Source: Streptococcus castoreus DSM 17536
Lineage (GTDB): Bacteria > Bacillota > Bacilli > Lactobacillales > Streptococcaceae
Reading direction: 5' to 3'
NCBI RefSeq assembly: GCF_000425025.1
Contig: NZ_AUKZ01000008.1
Location: 16,988-80,987 of the forward strand
Length of the DNA stretch: 64,000 nt
In this document: positions 47,161 through 59,426 of the stretch, one piece after another
Layout: each line of letters starts with the position of its first letter
How positions within the stretch are numbered: position 1 is the stretch's first letter
The notes under the pieces: generated by a model
The model's input: the letters and a program-made list of their open reading frames with translations, nothing else
Databases searched by the model: none
Told to the model about the DNA's origin: nothing
Made by a program: the position numbers and the translations under genes

Positions 47161-47931
47161 ATGTCAGTTCTTGAAATTAACAATTTACACGTTTCGATAG
47201 AAGATAAAGAGATTTTAAAAGGGGTTAACTTAACCTTAAAAACAGGGGAAATTGCTGCCATTATGGGACCAAATGGAACAGGAAAGTCAACGCTCTCAGC
47301 GGCAATTATGGGAAATCCCAATTATACTGTTACAGCAGGCGACATATTACTGGACGGCGTCAATATTCTTGAATTGGAAGTTGATGAACGGGCTAGAATG
47401 GGGCTTTTCTTAGCTATGCAATACCCATCAGAAATCCCTGGAATTACCAATGCCGAATTCATCCGCGCTGCTATGAACGCTGGGAAAGCAGACGATGAAA
47501 AAATATCTGTTCGTGATTTTATCACAAAGCTTGATGAAAAAATGGAACTCCTAGGTATGAAAGAAGAGATGGCTGAGCGTTACCTTAACGAAGGTTTCTC
47601 TGGTGGTGAAAAAAAACGAAATGAAATTCTTCAATTACTGATGTTAGAGCCTAAGTTTGCTCTTTTGGATGAAATTGATTCAGGGCTTGATATTGATGCT
47701 CTTAAAGTAGTTTCAAGAGGGGTTAATGAGATGCGTGGTGATAATTTTGGTGCTATGATCATTACGCATTACCAACGTTTGCTTAATTATATTACTCCAG
47801 ACCGTGTTCATGTCATGATGGACGGTCGTGTCGTGCTTTCAGGTGGTGCTGAATTGGCTGCTCGCCTTGAAAATGAAGGCTATGCTCAAATCGCAGAAGA
47901 GCTTGGTTTAGAGTATCATGAAGAAGTCTGA
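47161..47931 (+). CDS. sufC: Fe-S cluster assembly ATPase SufC
   Basis: ABC-type ATPase energising the SufBCD scaffold. 256 residues: Walker A GPNGTGKST (about 37), signature FSGGEKKRNEIL, Walker B FALLDEIDSGLD and TH.QRLLNYI. ATG at 47161 (MSVLEI) has AGAGG upstream; the longer frame from 47125 adds an unlikely leader. First gene of sufCDSUB. Confidence 0.96.
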   Translation: MSVLEINNLHVSIEDKEILKGVNLTLKTGEIAAIMGPNGTGKSTLSAAIMGNPNYTVTAGDILLDGVNILELEVDERARMGLFLAMQYPSEIPGITNAEFIRAAMNAGKADDEKISVRDFITKLDEKMELLGMKEEMAERYLNEGFSGGEKKRNEILQLLMLEPKFALLDEIDSGLDIDALKVVSRGVNEMRGDNFGAMIITHYQRLLNYITPDRVHVMMDGRVVLSGGAELAARLENEGYAQIAEELGLEYHEEV

Positions 47932-47965
47932 TTTGTCCCTTCAACTAGAGAAAAAAGGAGTACAA

Positions 47966-49228
47966 ATGTCTAGAAAATCTATTTTAACTTTCTCGCAAGC
48001 TAAAGCAGAGCCAATGTGGTTGCAAGAGCGGCGTTTGACAGCTTTTGATAAAATGGCAGAGTTAGAGTTTCCGGCAATTGAACGTGTTAAATTTCATCGT
48101 TGGCATTTGGGTGATGGAACGATTACTGAAAATGATTATTCAGCTAATATTCCGGATTTTACAGCTCTCGGTGATAATCCAAAGCTGGTTCAAATTGGGA
48201 CCCAAACTATTCTTGAACAGGTGCCGATAGACTTGGTTAATCGAGGAGTTGTTTTTACAGATTTTTACACTGCTCTTGAAGAAATTCCGGAGGTTATTCA
48301 GACTCATTTTGGTCGAGCTTTAGCATTTGATGAAGATCGATTAGCTGCCTACAACACCGCTTATTTCAACAGTGCAGCGGTGCTTTATGTTCCAGATTAT
48401 TTAGAAATTGAAGAGCCAATCGAAGCTATTTTCTTACAGGATAGCGACAGCCAAGTTCCGTTTAATAAACACGTTCTGGTGATTGCTGGAAAAGAAAGTA
48501 AATTCACTTATTTAGAACGTTTTGAGTCGATTGGTAAAACGAGTCAGAAAGCCAGCGCTAATATTAGTGTTGAGGTGATTGCACATAGAGGCAGTCATAT
48601 TAAGTTTACAGCCATTGACCGTCTAGGCCAATCAGTGACAACCTATATTAGTCGTCGTGGACGATTGGATAGAGATGCAAGAATTGACTGGGGACTCTCT
48701 GTCATGAATGAAGGAAACGTAATAGCAGACTTTGATAGCGACCTGATCGGTCAAGGAGCACAAGCTGATTTAAAAGTTGTTGCAGCTTCCAGTGGTCGTC
48801 AGGTACAAGGGATTGATACACGTGTGACAAATTACGGTCAAAACACTGTTGGTCATATCTTGCAACATGGGGTTATCTTGGAACGTGGAACGTTAACTTT
48901 TAATGGGATTGGTCATATTATTAAGGGGGCAAAGGGGGCAGATGCCCAGCAAGAAAGTCGTGTCTTGATGTTATCCGATCAAGCCAGAGCAGATGCAAAT
49001 CCAATTCTCTTGATTGATGAAAATGAGGTTACAGCTGGTCATGCAGCTTCGATTGGACAGGTTGATCCGGAAGATCTGTATTATTTAATGAGCCGTGGGC
49101 TCGATCAGGAAACCGCAGAGCGTTTAGTGATTAGAGGATTTCTTGGGGCAGTTATTGCTGAGATTCCAATTTCATCTGTTCGTAAAGAGATTATCAACGT
49201 TTTAGATGACAAGTTGAACCATCGTTAA
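47966..49228 (+). CDS. sufD: Fe-S cluster assembly protein SufD
   Basis: Scaffold subunit related to SufB that binds SufC. The 420-residue protein has an N-terminal helical part (EPMWLQERRLTAFDKM) and the beta-helix core with C-terminal SufBD motif ([22 protein letters not shown]). ATG at 47966 has AAGGAG 5 nt before; an earlier in-frame ATG (47918) overlaps sufC and lacks a site. Confidence 0.95.
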   Translation: MSRKSILTFSQAKAEPMWLQERRLTAFDKMAELEFPAIERVKFHRWHLGDGTITENDYSANIPDFTALGDNPKLVQIGTQTILEQVPIDLVNRGVVFTDFYTALEEIPEVIQTHFGRALAFDEDRLAAYNTAYFNSAAVLYVPDYLEIEEPIEAIFLQDSDSQVPFNKHVLVIAGKESKFTYLERFESIGKTSQKASANISVEVIAHRGSHIKFTAIDRLGQSVTTYISRRGRLDRDARIDWGLSVMNEGNVIADFDSDLIGQGAQADLKVVAASSGRQVQGIDTRVTNYGQNTVGHILQHGVILERGTLTFNGIGHIIKGAKGADAQQESRVLMLSDQARADANPILLIDENEVTAGHAASIGQVDPEDLYYLMSRGLDQETAERLVIRGFLGAVIAEIPISSVRKEIINVLDDKLNHR

Positions 49229-50943
<1,715 letters not shown>

Positions 50944-50951
<8 letters not shown>

Positions 50952-52362
50952 TATAAATGAAAAAGTAGATCCAAAGCCAATTGACTTAGGAGACTATCAA
51001 TTTGGGTTTCATGATGATGTTGAGCCGATTTATTCAACAGGAAAAGGACTGAATGAAGCAATCGTGCGAGAACTATCGGCTGCTAAAAATGAACCTGATT
51101 GGATGTTGGTCTTTCGATTAAAGTCCCTTGAAACCTTTAATAAAATGCCGATGCAGACTTGGGGAGCTGATTTGTCAGATATTAATTTTGATGACATTAT
51201 CTACTACCAAAAAGCTTCGGATAAACCAGCTCGATCATGGGATGATGTTCCAGATAAAATTAAGGAAACCTTTGAGCGTATCGGTATTCCTGAAGCAGAG
51301 CGTGCCTATCTTGCGGGAGCATCTGCCCAGTATGAATCTGAAGTAGTCTACCATAACATGAAAGAGGAATTTGAGAAATTAGGAATTATTTTCACAGATA
51401 CAGATTCCGCTTTGAAAGAATATCCTGACTTGTTTAAGCAGTATTTTGCTAAACTTGTTCCACCTACAGATAATAAGTTAGCAGCTCTCAATTCAGCAGT
51501 TTGGTCTGGAGGAACCTTTATTTACGTTCCAAAAGGAGTCAAAGTTGATATCCCCTTGCAAACTTATTTTCGTATTAACAACGAAAATACAGGTCAGTTT
51601 GAGCGCACGTTAATCATTGTAGATGAAGGTGCAAGTGTTCACTATGTTGAAGGTTGTACAGCACCCACTTATTCAAGCAATAGTTTACATGCTGCTATCG
51701 TGGAAATTTTCGCCCTTGACGGAGCTTATATGCGCTATACTACCATTCAGAACTGGTCTGACAATGTTTACAATCTAGTAACTAAGCGTGCACGTGCCCT
51801 TTCAAATGCAACCGTTGAGTGGATTGATGGCAACCTTGGTGCCAAAACCACCATGAAATATCCTTCTGTTTACCTTGACGGACCAGGTGCACGTGGCACC
51901 ATGTTATCAATTGCTTTTGCAAATGTAGGGCAGCATCAGGATACTGGTGCTAAAATGATTCACAATGCCGCCCATACATCATCATCAATTGTCTCAAAAT
52001 CAATTGCTAAAGGTGGTGGGAAAGTTGATTACCGTGGACAAGTCACGTTTAACAAACAATCTAGAAAATCAGTTTCTCATATTGAATGTGATACCATTTT
52101 AATGGATGATATTTCCAAATCAGATACCATTCCGTTCAATGAAATACACAATTCACAGGTTTCTCTGGAACATGAGGCGAAAGTGTCTAAGATTTCTGAA
52201 GAGCAACTTTACTATCTAATGAGTCGTGGGTTGTCAGAGGGTGAAGCGACTGAAATGATTATTATGGGATTTGTCGAACCATTTACCAAAGAATTGCCAA
52301 TGGAATACGCTGTTGAATTAAATCGTCTTATTTCCTATGAGATGGAAGGTTCGGTTGGTTAA
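50944..52362 (+). CDS. sufB: Fe-S cluster assembly protein SufB
   Basis: Core scaffold subunit where clusters are built. 472 residues with the N-terminal DYQFGFHDD segment, [20 protein letters not shown] core start, the Cys in [17 protein letters not shown], and a C-terminal [18 protein letters not shown] and [21 protein letters not shown] precedes the start. Last gene of the operon; two hairpins follow. Confidence 0.97.
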
Positions 52363-52375
52363 TTGATTTGTTTTC

Positions 52376-52448
52376 TCCTATCCATCCGGAAAACCTCATG
52401 GATAGGATTTCAATAATTGAGGCACTAACCAAGAAGGTTAGTTTTTTT
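52376..52448 (+). terminator. Double hairpin terminator of the suf operon
   Basis: A 10-bp perfect stem (52376-52385 with 52398-52407) is followed by a 7-bp perfect stem (52424-52430 with 52436-52442) and a run of seven T. Confidence 0.85.
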
Positions 52449-52605
52449 AGTTGTATCGATAGTCTCAAAAAATGTATTGATGAATTGAAACCTTATTTAA
52501 AATCAAGATATGACTCTTTACCTATCTCAGTTAATTTGTGTAAGGGACGATAAAAAATTCCCTTGCCCGTTTAAAGGAAACAAAGGAATTCTAAGTGGCT
52601 TGTCA

Positions 52606-53784
52606 TTAGCGTCCCATCATAAAAGCGATAAGGGTGAGCAAGACAATAATAATGATAAATACTGCCAGACAGATCCAAAGAAATGTATGGTTGTGATCAA
52701 TAAAATTTTCAACTCTCTCTAAGACAGAGCAACTTTTGCTTGCCTTAACACGATGCTGACTAGGTAGAGCCGTTTCCTCTTTTTGAGGGACTAATTTTTC
52801 TTGCTTTTTCCGAGCAGACTTAGTCAGTTTTTTTATGTCAGCAAAGCCTTTTTCTGTAAGCGCATTAATAAAGGGATGGCGATAATACTCACCATCTTGA
52901 TCTGACCAATCTCCCACTCCCATAACAATGGTAATGAGACGCGTTTTTCCACGCTTAGCCGTTACCATGGCATTGAATGCAGCGCTAGGACTAGATCCGG
53001 TTTTTAGACCGTCAACTCCTTTCATCCCGAATTTATTGTCTGGAAGAGAATAGTTATAAGTATGGAATTCCTCTTCGTAAGGGGTTCCGACCATTGTACG
53101 GACCACAGACTGATTCGTAAACTCAAGAATCTTTGGGTATTTTTTCAAAAAAGAATAGAGTAGCTTAGCGAGGTCACGAGCAGTCGTTACATTTGAAGCG
53201 GACAAATCGTATTTAGTAGGATTATAATAACCTTGAAAGGCTTGCGCAGCCGCACCACTAGCATTTGAAAAATACGTATTGGTCATGTCAAGTTTCTTAG
53301 CGGTAGCGTTGATGCGATCAATAAAAGCAGAAGCATCGTTATTAGATAAGTAGTTGGCAATCATAACAGTTGCTGCATTTGACGATGGAACAGCGGTCAT
53401 TGTTATGAGATCACGAATAGGATAGGCAACCCCGGCAACAATATTGTTGTTACTGATTTCGTAAATTTTACTAATAGCTTGATCCGTTTTAGTAGCTGTG
53501 ACGGTTGTCTCCATAGTGATTTTCCCCTTAGCCATTTCTTCGAATAGGATGTAGAGGGTAAACATTTTAGACATGCTAGCGGGATCTCTAGGAATATCAA
53601 TATTATCTTGCCAAAGAATATCTGAACTATTTGCATCAACGACAATGGAAGCCTTGGGACGATTAATGTCTTTAACTGTGTAGCCAGCCCGTCTTGTAAT
53701 GTCCATAATATCTTCAGCATGACTAACAGGCATTGCTAAAAAGCAAATCAAGGTGAAAACGGCTAGTACAATTCTTTTGGTCAA
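52606..53784 (-). CDS. dacA: D-alanyl-D-alanine carboxypeptidase (DacA/PBP3-type), complete active site
   Basis: Trims the terminal D-Ala from peptidoglycan stem peptides outside the membrane. 392 residues: signal peptide (to about SHA at 24), the penicillin-binding triad SMSK (in PASMSKMFTLY), SSN (in VPSSNAATVM) and KTG (in DGLKTGSSPSAAF), then a shorter C-terminal region ending in a hydrophobic anchor (FLWICLAVFIIIIV) and MMGR. TTG at 53784 is chosen: GGAG is 7 nt upstream, whereas the TTG at 53790 is only 1 nt from it. Confidence 0.9.
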   Translation of the reverse strand: MTKRIVLAVFTLICFLAMPVSHAEDIMDITRRAGYTVKDINRPKASIVVDANSSDILWQDNIDIPRDPASMSKMFTLYILFEEMAKGKITMETTVTATKTDQAISKIYEISNNNIVAGVAYPIRDLITMTAVPSSNAATVMIANYLSNNDASAFIDRINATAKKLDMTNTYFSNASGAAAQAFQGYYNPTKYDLSASNVTTARDLAKLLYSFLKKYPKILEFTNQSVVRTMVGTPYEEEFHTYNYSLPDNKFGMKGVDGLKTGSSPSAAFNAMVTAKRGKTRLITIVMGVGDWSDQDGEYYRHPFINALTEKGFADIKKLTKSARKKQEKLVPQKEETALPSQHRVKASKSCSVLERVENFIDHNHTFLWICLAVFIIIIVLLTLIAFMMGR

Positions 53785-53816
53785 TTTCAAGCTCCTTTAA
53801 AAATATAGTGCACCCC

Positions 53817-53825
53817 ATTATATCA
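53817..53825 (-). promoter_or_regulatory. Extended -10 promoter of dacA
   Basis: TG-A-TATAAT on the minus strand, 33 bp before the start. Confidence 0.6.
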
Positions 53826-54310
53826 TTTCAACAATGCAATGAAAAGTTTTTTTAAAAATTGTTAATATTTTATTAGAACAAGTGGTTTAAAATGGCATTA
53901 CTCTTCCCTTTATTTGTTAATGACATCGGATTTAACAAGCTTAGTTTATTAAGTTTTTTGAAAATTTAGGCATTCTTTTGGAAATAGAGTCTTAGTGAAA
54001 CTAGATATTAATCAGTTAAAGTTAAAAGAGAAATGGTTTTAAAAGGTCATGTTCAGTGACGAGTAAATTTGAATGTTAACTGACGGTTTAGCGAATCATT
54101 AAAATTTAAAGTATTAAAAACTAGAAAAAGATTTGGAGTAGCACGATTATTATTGAAAATTCAAAACACTATTGACCTTTGATTATAGAAGAAAGGTATC
54201 AGAATATAATTTTCTCTTTTTAGAGTTTTATGAAAAAGAGAGAAATGAGACAAACACTTAGAGATGTTATTCCTAGTAGCATTATAGGAATTTTTAGTTG
54301 ATTTGTGGAA

Positions 54311-54353
54311 AGAAAAATGATTGACAGAAATTGTTCAATCATTCTTTGTCAAT
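54311..54353 (-). terminator. Probable terminator of the second carboxypeptidase gene
   Basis: ATTGACA pairs with TGTCAAT (54347-54353 with 54320-54326) across an imperfect inner stem, followed on the minus strand by a U-rich run. Confidence 0.5.
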
Positions 54354-54359
54354 TTGAGA

Positions 54360-55598
54360 CTATAAATATTTGTTGACGTATCGGACAAAGCGATTCCACC
54401 AAACATTCAAGAAGAAGTCTTGAGAAACATCTTTTTCTGCAACGAGGTCTACAGAAGGAGGGTTACCTATATAACCCTTGCCAATGAGATGACTATCTTG
54501 AAGTGTTGCTTTAGCTAAAACCTGTCCTTTTTTTAGTGGTGCAATTAGTGTGTCTGATTTTTTAGTGATATGAAGTGCTTTGTTTAGTTTGCTCTTGCTT
54601 GATGTGATTAGAGATAAGTGTTCTGTTGGGACCAGATTTATCTTTTTGTCAGAACTATCTAGTACGGACAGTGCTTTAAGCCGGCTTGTTTTGTTTTTTT
54701 CAAGAAGTTGAACTTTTTGAAAGTGAGTCAGAATATATTGGAGCAGTTGGTTGGTAGCCCTAAAAACAGTGAGATCATTCTCTTGACCTTGTTCAGCATT
54801 TAAGACGACAGTAATCACCCTCATCCTATTTTCAATACTGGTTGCCAGAAAAGAAGAGCCTCCCTTATCTGAATACCCCAAAAAGAGACCATCCACCCCA
54901 TCCCGATAGTAGGGCATTCCTTTTAACATATAGTTATAACTATAAATGGTTTGACCAGCAAAATCAGTTGACCTTTGACTTGATAATTTTAAAACTTCTG
55001 GAAACTCTAATAACAGGTGTCGGGTGATAATAGCTAAATCGGTAGCACTAAATAAGTTTTCATCTTCGGATTCTGAATTGGGATACCTATTGTCTCCAAG
55101 AATGTGATTTGGTAAACCCGTTGCATTGACCAGCTTAGTGCCAGAAATTCCCCACTCTTTTAGCTGCTTTTTCATTTTATCTACAAATTTTGGCTCGGTT
55201 CCCCCAATTTTTTCAGCTAGAGCAATAGCTGGACTATTTGCATTACTCACAATAAGAGCCTTTAAAAGTTCTTTAACAGTGTATTTTCGAGCATCTAAAG
55301 GAACATTGCTGATATTATAATTGGTTGTCAGTGCGTAAGGGTAATTTGAGATGGTTACCGGACTGTCCCAACTTAATTTTTTATTAGCAATTTCTTTATA
55401 AACTAAATAAGTCGTCAATACTTTACTAATGGAAGCGACTGGAACAGCTTCATTAGCCTCTTTTTCATACAAGATTTTACCACTGTCAAGGTCAACCGCA
55501 ATAGCGTGTTTAGCCGCTATAGAAAATTCTTCACTTTTAACAGGAATAGCTCCAAACGCTAAGCCAATTAATAAAAGAGAAATCAAACGTTTGAACAT
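54360..55598 (-). CDS. DacA/PBP3-like protein with degenerate active site
   Basis: 412 residues with signal peptide (to about KSEEF at 22), a peptidase S11 domain and the C-terminal beta domain ending in an amphipathic FFLNVWWNRFVRYVNKYL anchor, like streptococcal PBP3. SISK is intact (S56, K59). But aligned by eye to PBP3, SAN is NAN (119-121) and KTG is FLG (F239-L240-G241 in DGLFLGYSDKGG), so two of three catalytic motifs are changed. The fold and surrounding residues are conserved, arguing for retained structure with altered or lost activity. Not co-transcribed obviously with dacA; divergent from oppA. Confidence 0.88.
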   Translation of the reverse strand: MFKRLISLLLIGLAFGAIPVKSEEFSIAAKHAIAVDLDSGKILYEKEANEAVPVASISKVLTTYLVYKEIANKKLSWDSPVTISNYPYALTTNYNISNVPLDARKYTVKELLKALIVSNANSPAIALAEKIGGTEPKFVDKMKKQLKEWGISGTKLVNATGLPNHILGDNRYPNSESEDENLFSATDLAIITRHLLLEFPEVLKLSSQRSTDFAGQTIYSYNYMLKGMPYYRDGVDGLFLGYSDKGGSSFLATSIENRMRVITVVLNAEQGQENDLTVFRATNQLLQYILTHFQKVQLLEKNKTSRLKALSVLDSSDKKINLVPTEHLSLITSSKSKLNKALHITKKSDTLIAPLKKGQVLAKATLQDSHLIGKGYIGNPPSVDLVAEKDVSQDFFLNVWWNRFVRYVNKYL

Positions 55599-55759
55599 AG
55601 TTAACCGTCCTTACTTAGAATCATTTTTTTAATTATAACATATCTTATTTCCAACGTAGATAAGAGATTCACTAGAAACATGAAATCATAAAACGCCGAT
55701 AATTAAGAACGGAATGATTCTAGGGTAAAAAGAGGGGGGATATAGCGAAAATTCTACTA

Positions 55760-55774
55760 AATATTCAGATAATT
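55760..55774 (+). promoter_or_regulatory. CodY box upstream of oppA
   Basis: AATATTCAGATAATT matches the CodY consensus at 13 of 15 positions, about 35 bp upstream of the opp -10. A second AT-rich palindrome (TTTTCTTTAAGAAAA) follows at 55787-55801. Confidence 0.7.
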
Positions 55775-55806
55775 TTTGTCGCCATATTTTCTTTAAGAAA
55801 ATTTTA

Positions 55807-55815
55807 TGGTATAAT
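55807..55815 (+). promoter_or_regulatory. Extended -10 promoter of the opp operon
   Basis: TG-G-TATAAT, 71 bp before the oppA start. Confidence 0.65.
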
Positions 55816-55886
55816 AGCCTCAATTAACCGATTTCATTTGACACTTAGTTAAAAAATGAAAAATAAAGTTTAGGGGTGACTATTGT

Positions 55887-57863
55887 ATGAAAAAAAGTAA
55901 ATGGTTAGCAACTCTAGGTGTTGCCGTGTTATCGCTATCTGCCTTAACAGCTTGTGGTGGCAACTCAAGTAAAAACAGTGGATCAAAAGTTTATAATTAT
56001 GTGTACTCCACTGATCCAAATACTTTGGATTATCTTGCGACGGCTCGTGCCACAACAAGTGATGTGACAACTAATGGCATTGATGGTCTTTTAGAAAATG
56101 ATAAATACGGAAATCTCGTCCCATCCCTTGCAAAAGATTGGACTGTTTCTGCGGATGGTTTGACCTATACCTATAAATTGCGAGATGGGATCAAGTGGTT
56201 TACATCTGATGGAGAAGAGTATGCAGATGTGACAGCCGAAGACTTTGTAACTGGCTTAAAACATGCCGCAGATGTTAATTCAGATGCTCTTTACCTCGTT
56301 CAAAATTCTGTTAAAGGTTTAAACGACTATATAGAAGGAAAAACGAAAGACTTTTCGACAGTTGGTGTCAAAGCTATCGATAAACGTACCGTTCAGTATA
56401 CCCTTAGTCAGCCAGAAAGTTTTTGGAATTCAAAATTAACTTATGGTGTGCTAGCCCCAGTAAATGCTGAGTTCTTAAAATCAAAAGGTAAGGATTTTGG
56501 TAAGGCAACGGACCCATCCTCAATATTGTATAATGGACCGTTTCTCATTAAATCCTTAACAAGTAAATCTTCTATTGAATTTTCTAAGAATAAAAACTAT
56601 TGGGACGCGAAAAATGTCCACGTTGATGGTGTGCAGTTGACTTATTATGATGGTCAGGATCAAGAATCATTGTTTAGGAATTTTGATGATGGTGCTTATT
56701 CTGTAGCAAGATTGTTCCCAACAACCCCTTCTTACAAGACTGCTAAGAAAAAATATGGTGACAGCATTACTTACGGACAACAAGATGCTACTACATATTA
56801 TGCAACTTTCAATTTGAATCGTACGGCTTATAATCACACCAAGAAAACTTCAGATAGCCAAAAATCAGATACTAAGAAAGCTATTTTAAATAAAGACTTC
56901 CGTCAAGCGTTGGCATTCGGTTTTGACAGAATGTCATATCAAGCACAATCAGCAGGTAAAGAAGCTGCCAATAAATCTCTTCGTAATACACTTGTGCCGC
57001 CAGCTTTCGTCCAAATTGATCATCAAAATTTCGGTGATGTTGTTGAAAAGAACTTGGAAACCTATGGAAGTCAGTGGAAAAATGTCAAATTAGCTGATGC
57101 ACAAGATGGGCTTTATAACCCAGAAAAAGCGAAAGCAGCATTTGAAAAAGCAAAGGCAGCACTGCAAGCAGAAGGTGTGCAATTCCCAATTCATATTGAC
57201 TATCCAGTCAGTCAAACAGCATCAGTTCTCTTACAGCAGGCAAAATCACTGAAGCAGTCTATTGAGAAAACTTTAGGAACTGATAACGTGGTTATTGATT
57301 TGATTGAATTACAAGAAGATACCTACAATAATATTAGTTATTTGGCAGAAACAACTGCTCAAAATGATTGGGACATTACAACAGCTAGTGGTTGGTCACC
57401 TGATTATGTTGATCCGTCGTCTTATTTAGACATATTCAATCCAATGCTTTCAAATTCACAAACGAAAAATATCGGACTTGAACCAGGTAAGGATGCAGCA
57501 ATTGCTAGTGCAGCTGGGCTAGACGAATTTACAAAATTAGTTACAGAAGCAAGCAAGATTACCGATAATGTCAAGGCGCGCTATATTGCTTATGCTAAGG
57601 CCCAAGCAGCGCTCACAGATTCTGCAGTTTATATCCCTACTATTTCACTTGGAGGGACACCACGAGTTTCTAAAGCAGTGCCGTTTTCACAAGCATTTGG
57701 ATGGTCGGGAATTAAGTCTGATAGATACTATAAGCATTTAAAATTACAGGATAAACCTGTAACTAAAAAGCAGTACGATAAAGCGTTGGCTGAGTGGAAA
57801 AAAGCAAAAGAAAAATCTAATGCAAAGTACAACGATTCCCTCGAAAAGCATGTTGAAAAATAA
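55887..57863 (+). CDS. oppA: Oligopeptide-binding lipoprotein OppA
   Basis: Extracellular receptor for peptides used as nutrients and as pheromone signals. 658 residues: signal peptide with lipobox LTAC (Cys about 23), then a class C (SBP family 5) binding fold with YVYSTDPNTLDYL and GLLENDKYGNLVPSLAKDW. A Lys-rich helical tail ends the protein. AGGGGTGA ribosome site. A stem-loop with a short T-run separates it from oppB, consistent with extra oppA transcript. Confidence 0.95.
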   Translation: MKKSKWLATLGVAVLSLSALTACGGNSSKNSGSKVYNYVYSTDPNTLDYLATARATTSDVTTNGIDGLLENDKYGNLVPSLAKDWTVSADGLTYTYKLRDGIKWFTSDGEEYADVTAEDFVTGLKHAADVNSDALYLVQNSVKGLNDYIEGKTKDFSTVGVKAIDKRTVQYTLSQPESFWNSKLTYGVLAPVNAEFLKSKGKDFGKATDPSSILYNGPFLIKSLTSKSSIEFSKNKNYWDAKNVHVDGVQLTYYDGQDQESLFRNFDDGAYSVARLFPTTPSYKTAKKKYGDSITYGQQDATTYYATFNLNRTAYNHTKKTSDSQKSDTKKAILNKDFRQALAFGFDRMSYQAQSAGKEAANKSLRNTLVPPAFVQIDHQNFGDVVEKNLETYGSQWKNVKLADAQDGLYNPEKAKAAFEKAKAALQAEGVQFPIHIDYPVSQTASVLLQQAKSLKQSIEKTLGTDNVVIDLIELQEDTYNNISYLAETTAQNDWDITTASGWSPDYVDPSSYLDIFNPMLSNSQTKNIGLEPGKDAAIASAAGLDEFTKLVTEASKITDNVKARYIAYAKAQAALTDSAVYIPTISLGGTPRVSKAVPFSQAFGWSGIKSDRYYKHLKLQDKPVTKKQYDKALAEWKKAKEKSNAKYNDSLEKHVEK

Positions 57864-57876
57864 ATTAACGTTCATT

Positions 57877-57908
57877 AAGAACTTTCTCTTTGAGGAGGAA
57901 GTTCTTTT
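57877..57908 (+). terminator. Attenuator-like hairpin between oppA and oppB
   Basis: A 12-bp stem (57877-57888 with 57895-57906, one G-U pair) with a 6-nt loop and a short TTTT tail. The weak tail predicts partial termination. Confidence 0.65.
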
Positions 57909-57926
57909 GAACTACTGGGGACGATA

Positions 57927-59426
57927 ATGAAAAAATATATATTTGAACGTATACTAAGGTCATTAATTTCAATTTTGTTGGTAACGACATTAACTTATGC
58001 GATCGTTTTTACCTTGGTGCCAACAAGTCTGATTTTTAAGCAAGATCCTAACTATAATAAAATGGTAACAACACCTGATAAGAAAACCAATTATCAAAAT
58101 ACAATTTTTAACAATATGGGGTATATTTCTTATTACAATACCAAGGAATTACAAGCTAAAGCTTCTAAGATAGATTCTTCTGTGACAACAGCCCCGACGA
58201 AAGCAAATGAGAAAATTTATAAAAAATACATTAACTCAATAGGTAATGGTTGGAAGCTTGGTCGTTTTACAGAAAGTAAAGAATTTTATGCGGTTAGACA
58301 CATTCCGATTTACGAGCGGGTATGGAACTTTTTTAGTGGTTTAGTTGTTATTGATCATCCATGGAAAATTAAAGACCCTAAAAATCCAAACTTAGAGCGG
58401 TATATTCGACCTGAAATTGATCCGTCAGTTGGTCCAGCTTTGGTTGGATCGGGTACTAGGCATAAATACTTAGTTTACTTTAACAAACAATTTCCTTTTG
58501 TTCATCAAAATGTTATCACCTTTAATTTGGGAATTTCTTACCCTACTTACGCTAATATTCCAGTTGTTCAAGTTATTACACAAGGACAAGGGAAAACACT
58601 TCAAAAAGAAGTTACTTTCCCGACTGGAAAAACAAAATTATCAGCCATTGATATTTATTCTAGAACATATAGATCGCCAAGCACCCTAGATAGTAGAGAT
58701 ATTGCCAATTTTGGTAAGGGAGATGCTTATACTAAAACCCAAAACAATTATGTTGAGCCATCTATGATTGGTAATTCCTTTAAAATTGGTATTATCGGGG
58801 TTCTTTTGTCATATCTTTTTGGCTTACCAATTGGAATGCTTATGGCTTATTATAAAAATGGTTGGTTTGACCGTTTTTCAACAGCGGCAACGACCTTTAT
58901 GTTAGCTTTGCCGAGTATTGCCCTGATTTATATTGTTCGATTTGTTGGATCTAAACTTGGATTTCCAGATACTTTCCCATTATTAGGTGCAGATGATGCT
59001 CGTTCTTATGTTCTGCCAGCTCTTATTCTAGGAATTTTAGGAACACCCGGTACTGTTGTTTGGTTTCGTCGCTATATTGTTGATTTACAAGGAAGTGATT
59101 TCGTTCGATTTGCACGAGCAAAAGGACTTTCAGAAATGGAAATTTCCCAAAATCATTTGTTTAAGCAAGCCATGGTTCCAGTTGTTAATGGAATTCCACA
59201 GTCCATTGTCGGAACAATTGCTGGTGCGACTTTAACGGAAACTGTTTTTGCTTTTCCGGGTATGGGTAAGATGTTGATTGATTCCATTAAGTCGGCTAAT
59301 AATTCTATGGTTGTAGGACTTGTCTTTATTTTTGCTGTTTTATCCATATTAGGATTATTAGTAGGTGACATTCTTATGACAATGTTGGATCCACGTATAA
59401 AATTATCAAGTAAAGGAGGTAAGTGA
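57927..59426 (+). CDS. oppB: Oligopeptide ABC transporter permease OppB
   Basis: Membrane subunit of 499 residues, longer than enterobacterial OppB because of an extracellular insert (about 35-280), as in streptococcal AmiC. Conserved permease core with [15 protein letters not shown] and the coupling loop [14 protein letters not shown]. The ribosome site is weak (GGGGAC), which may lower expression relative to oppA. It overlaps oppC by one base. Confidence 0.94.
   Translation: MKKYIFERILRSLISILLVTTLTYAIVFTLVPTSLIFKQDPNYNKMVTTPDKKTNYQNTIFNNMGYISYYNTKELQAKASKIDSSVTTAPTKANEKIYKKYINSIGNGWKLGRFTESKEFYAVRHIPIYERVWNFFSGLVVIDHPWKIKDPKNPNLERYIRPEIDPSVGPALVGSGTRHKYLVYFNKQFPFVHQNVITFNLGISYPTYANIPVVQVITQGQGKTLQKEVTFPTGKTKLSAIDIYSRTYRSPSTLDSRDIANFGKGDAYTKTQNNYVEPSMIGNSFKIGIIGVLLSYLFGLPIGMLMAYYKNGWFDRFSTAATTFMLALPSIALIYIVRFVGSKLGFPDTFPLLGADDARSYVLPALILGILGTPGTVVWFRRYIVDLQGSDFVRFARAKGLSEMEISQNHLFKQAMVPVVNGIPQSIVGTIAGATLTETVFAFPGMGKMLIDSIKSANNSMVVGLVFIFAVLSILGLLVGDILMTMLDPRIKLSSKGGK

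Larger units (their letters stand above)
53785..54359. other. AT-rich region between the two carboxypeptidase genes
   Basis: About 570 bp with no ORF of note on either strand. It contains the dacA promoter, a T-rich inverted repeat near 54212-54245 and the terminator of the second gene. Nothing else is recognisable. Confidence 0.5.

Noticed and set aside
52368..52553. 61-codon frame after sufB
   Set aside because: Starts inside the double-hairpin terminator of the suf operon and has no ribosome site.
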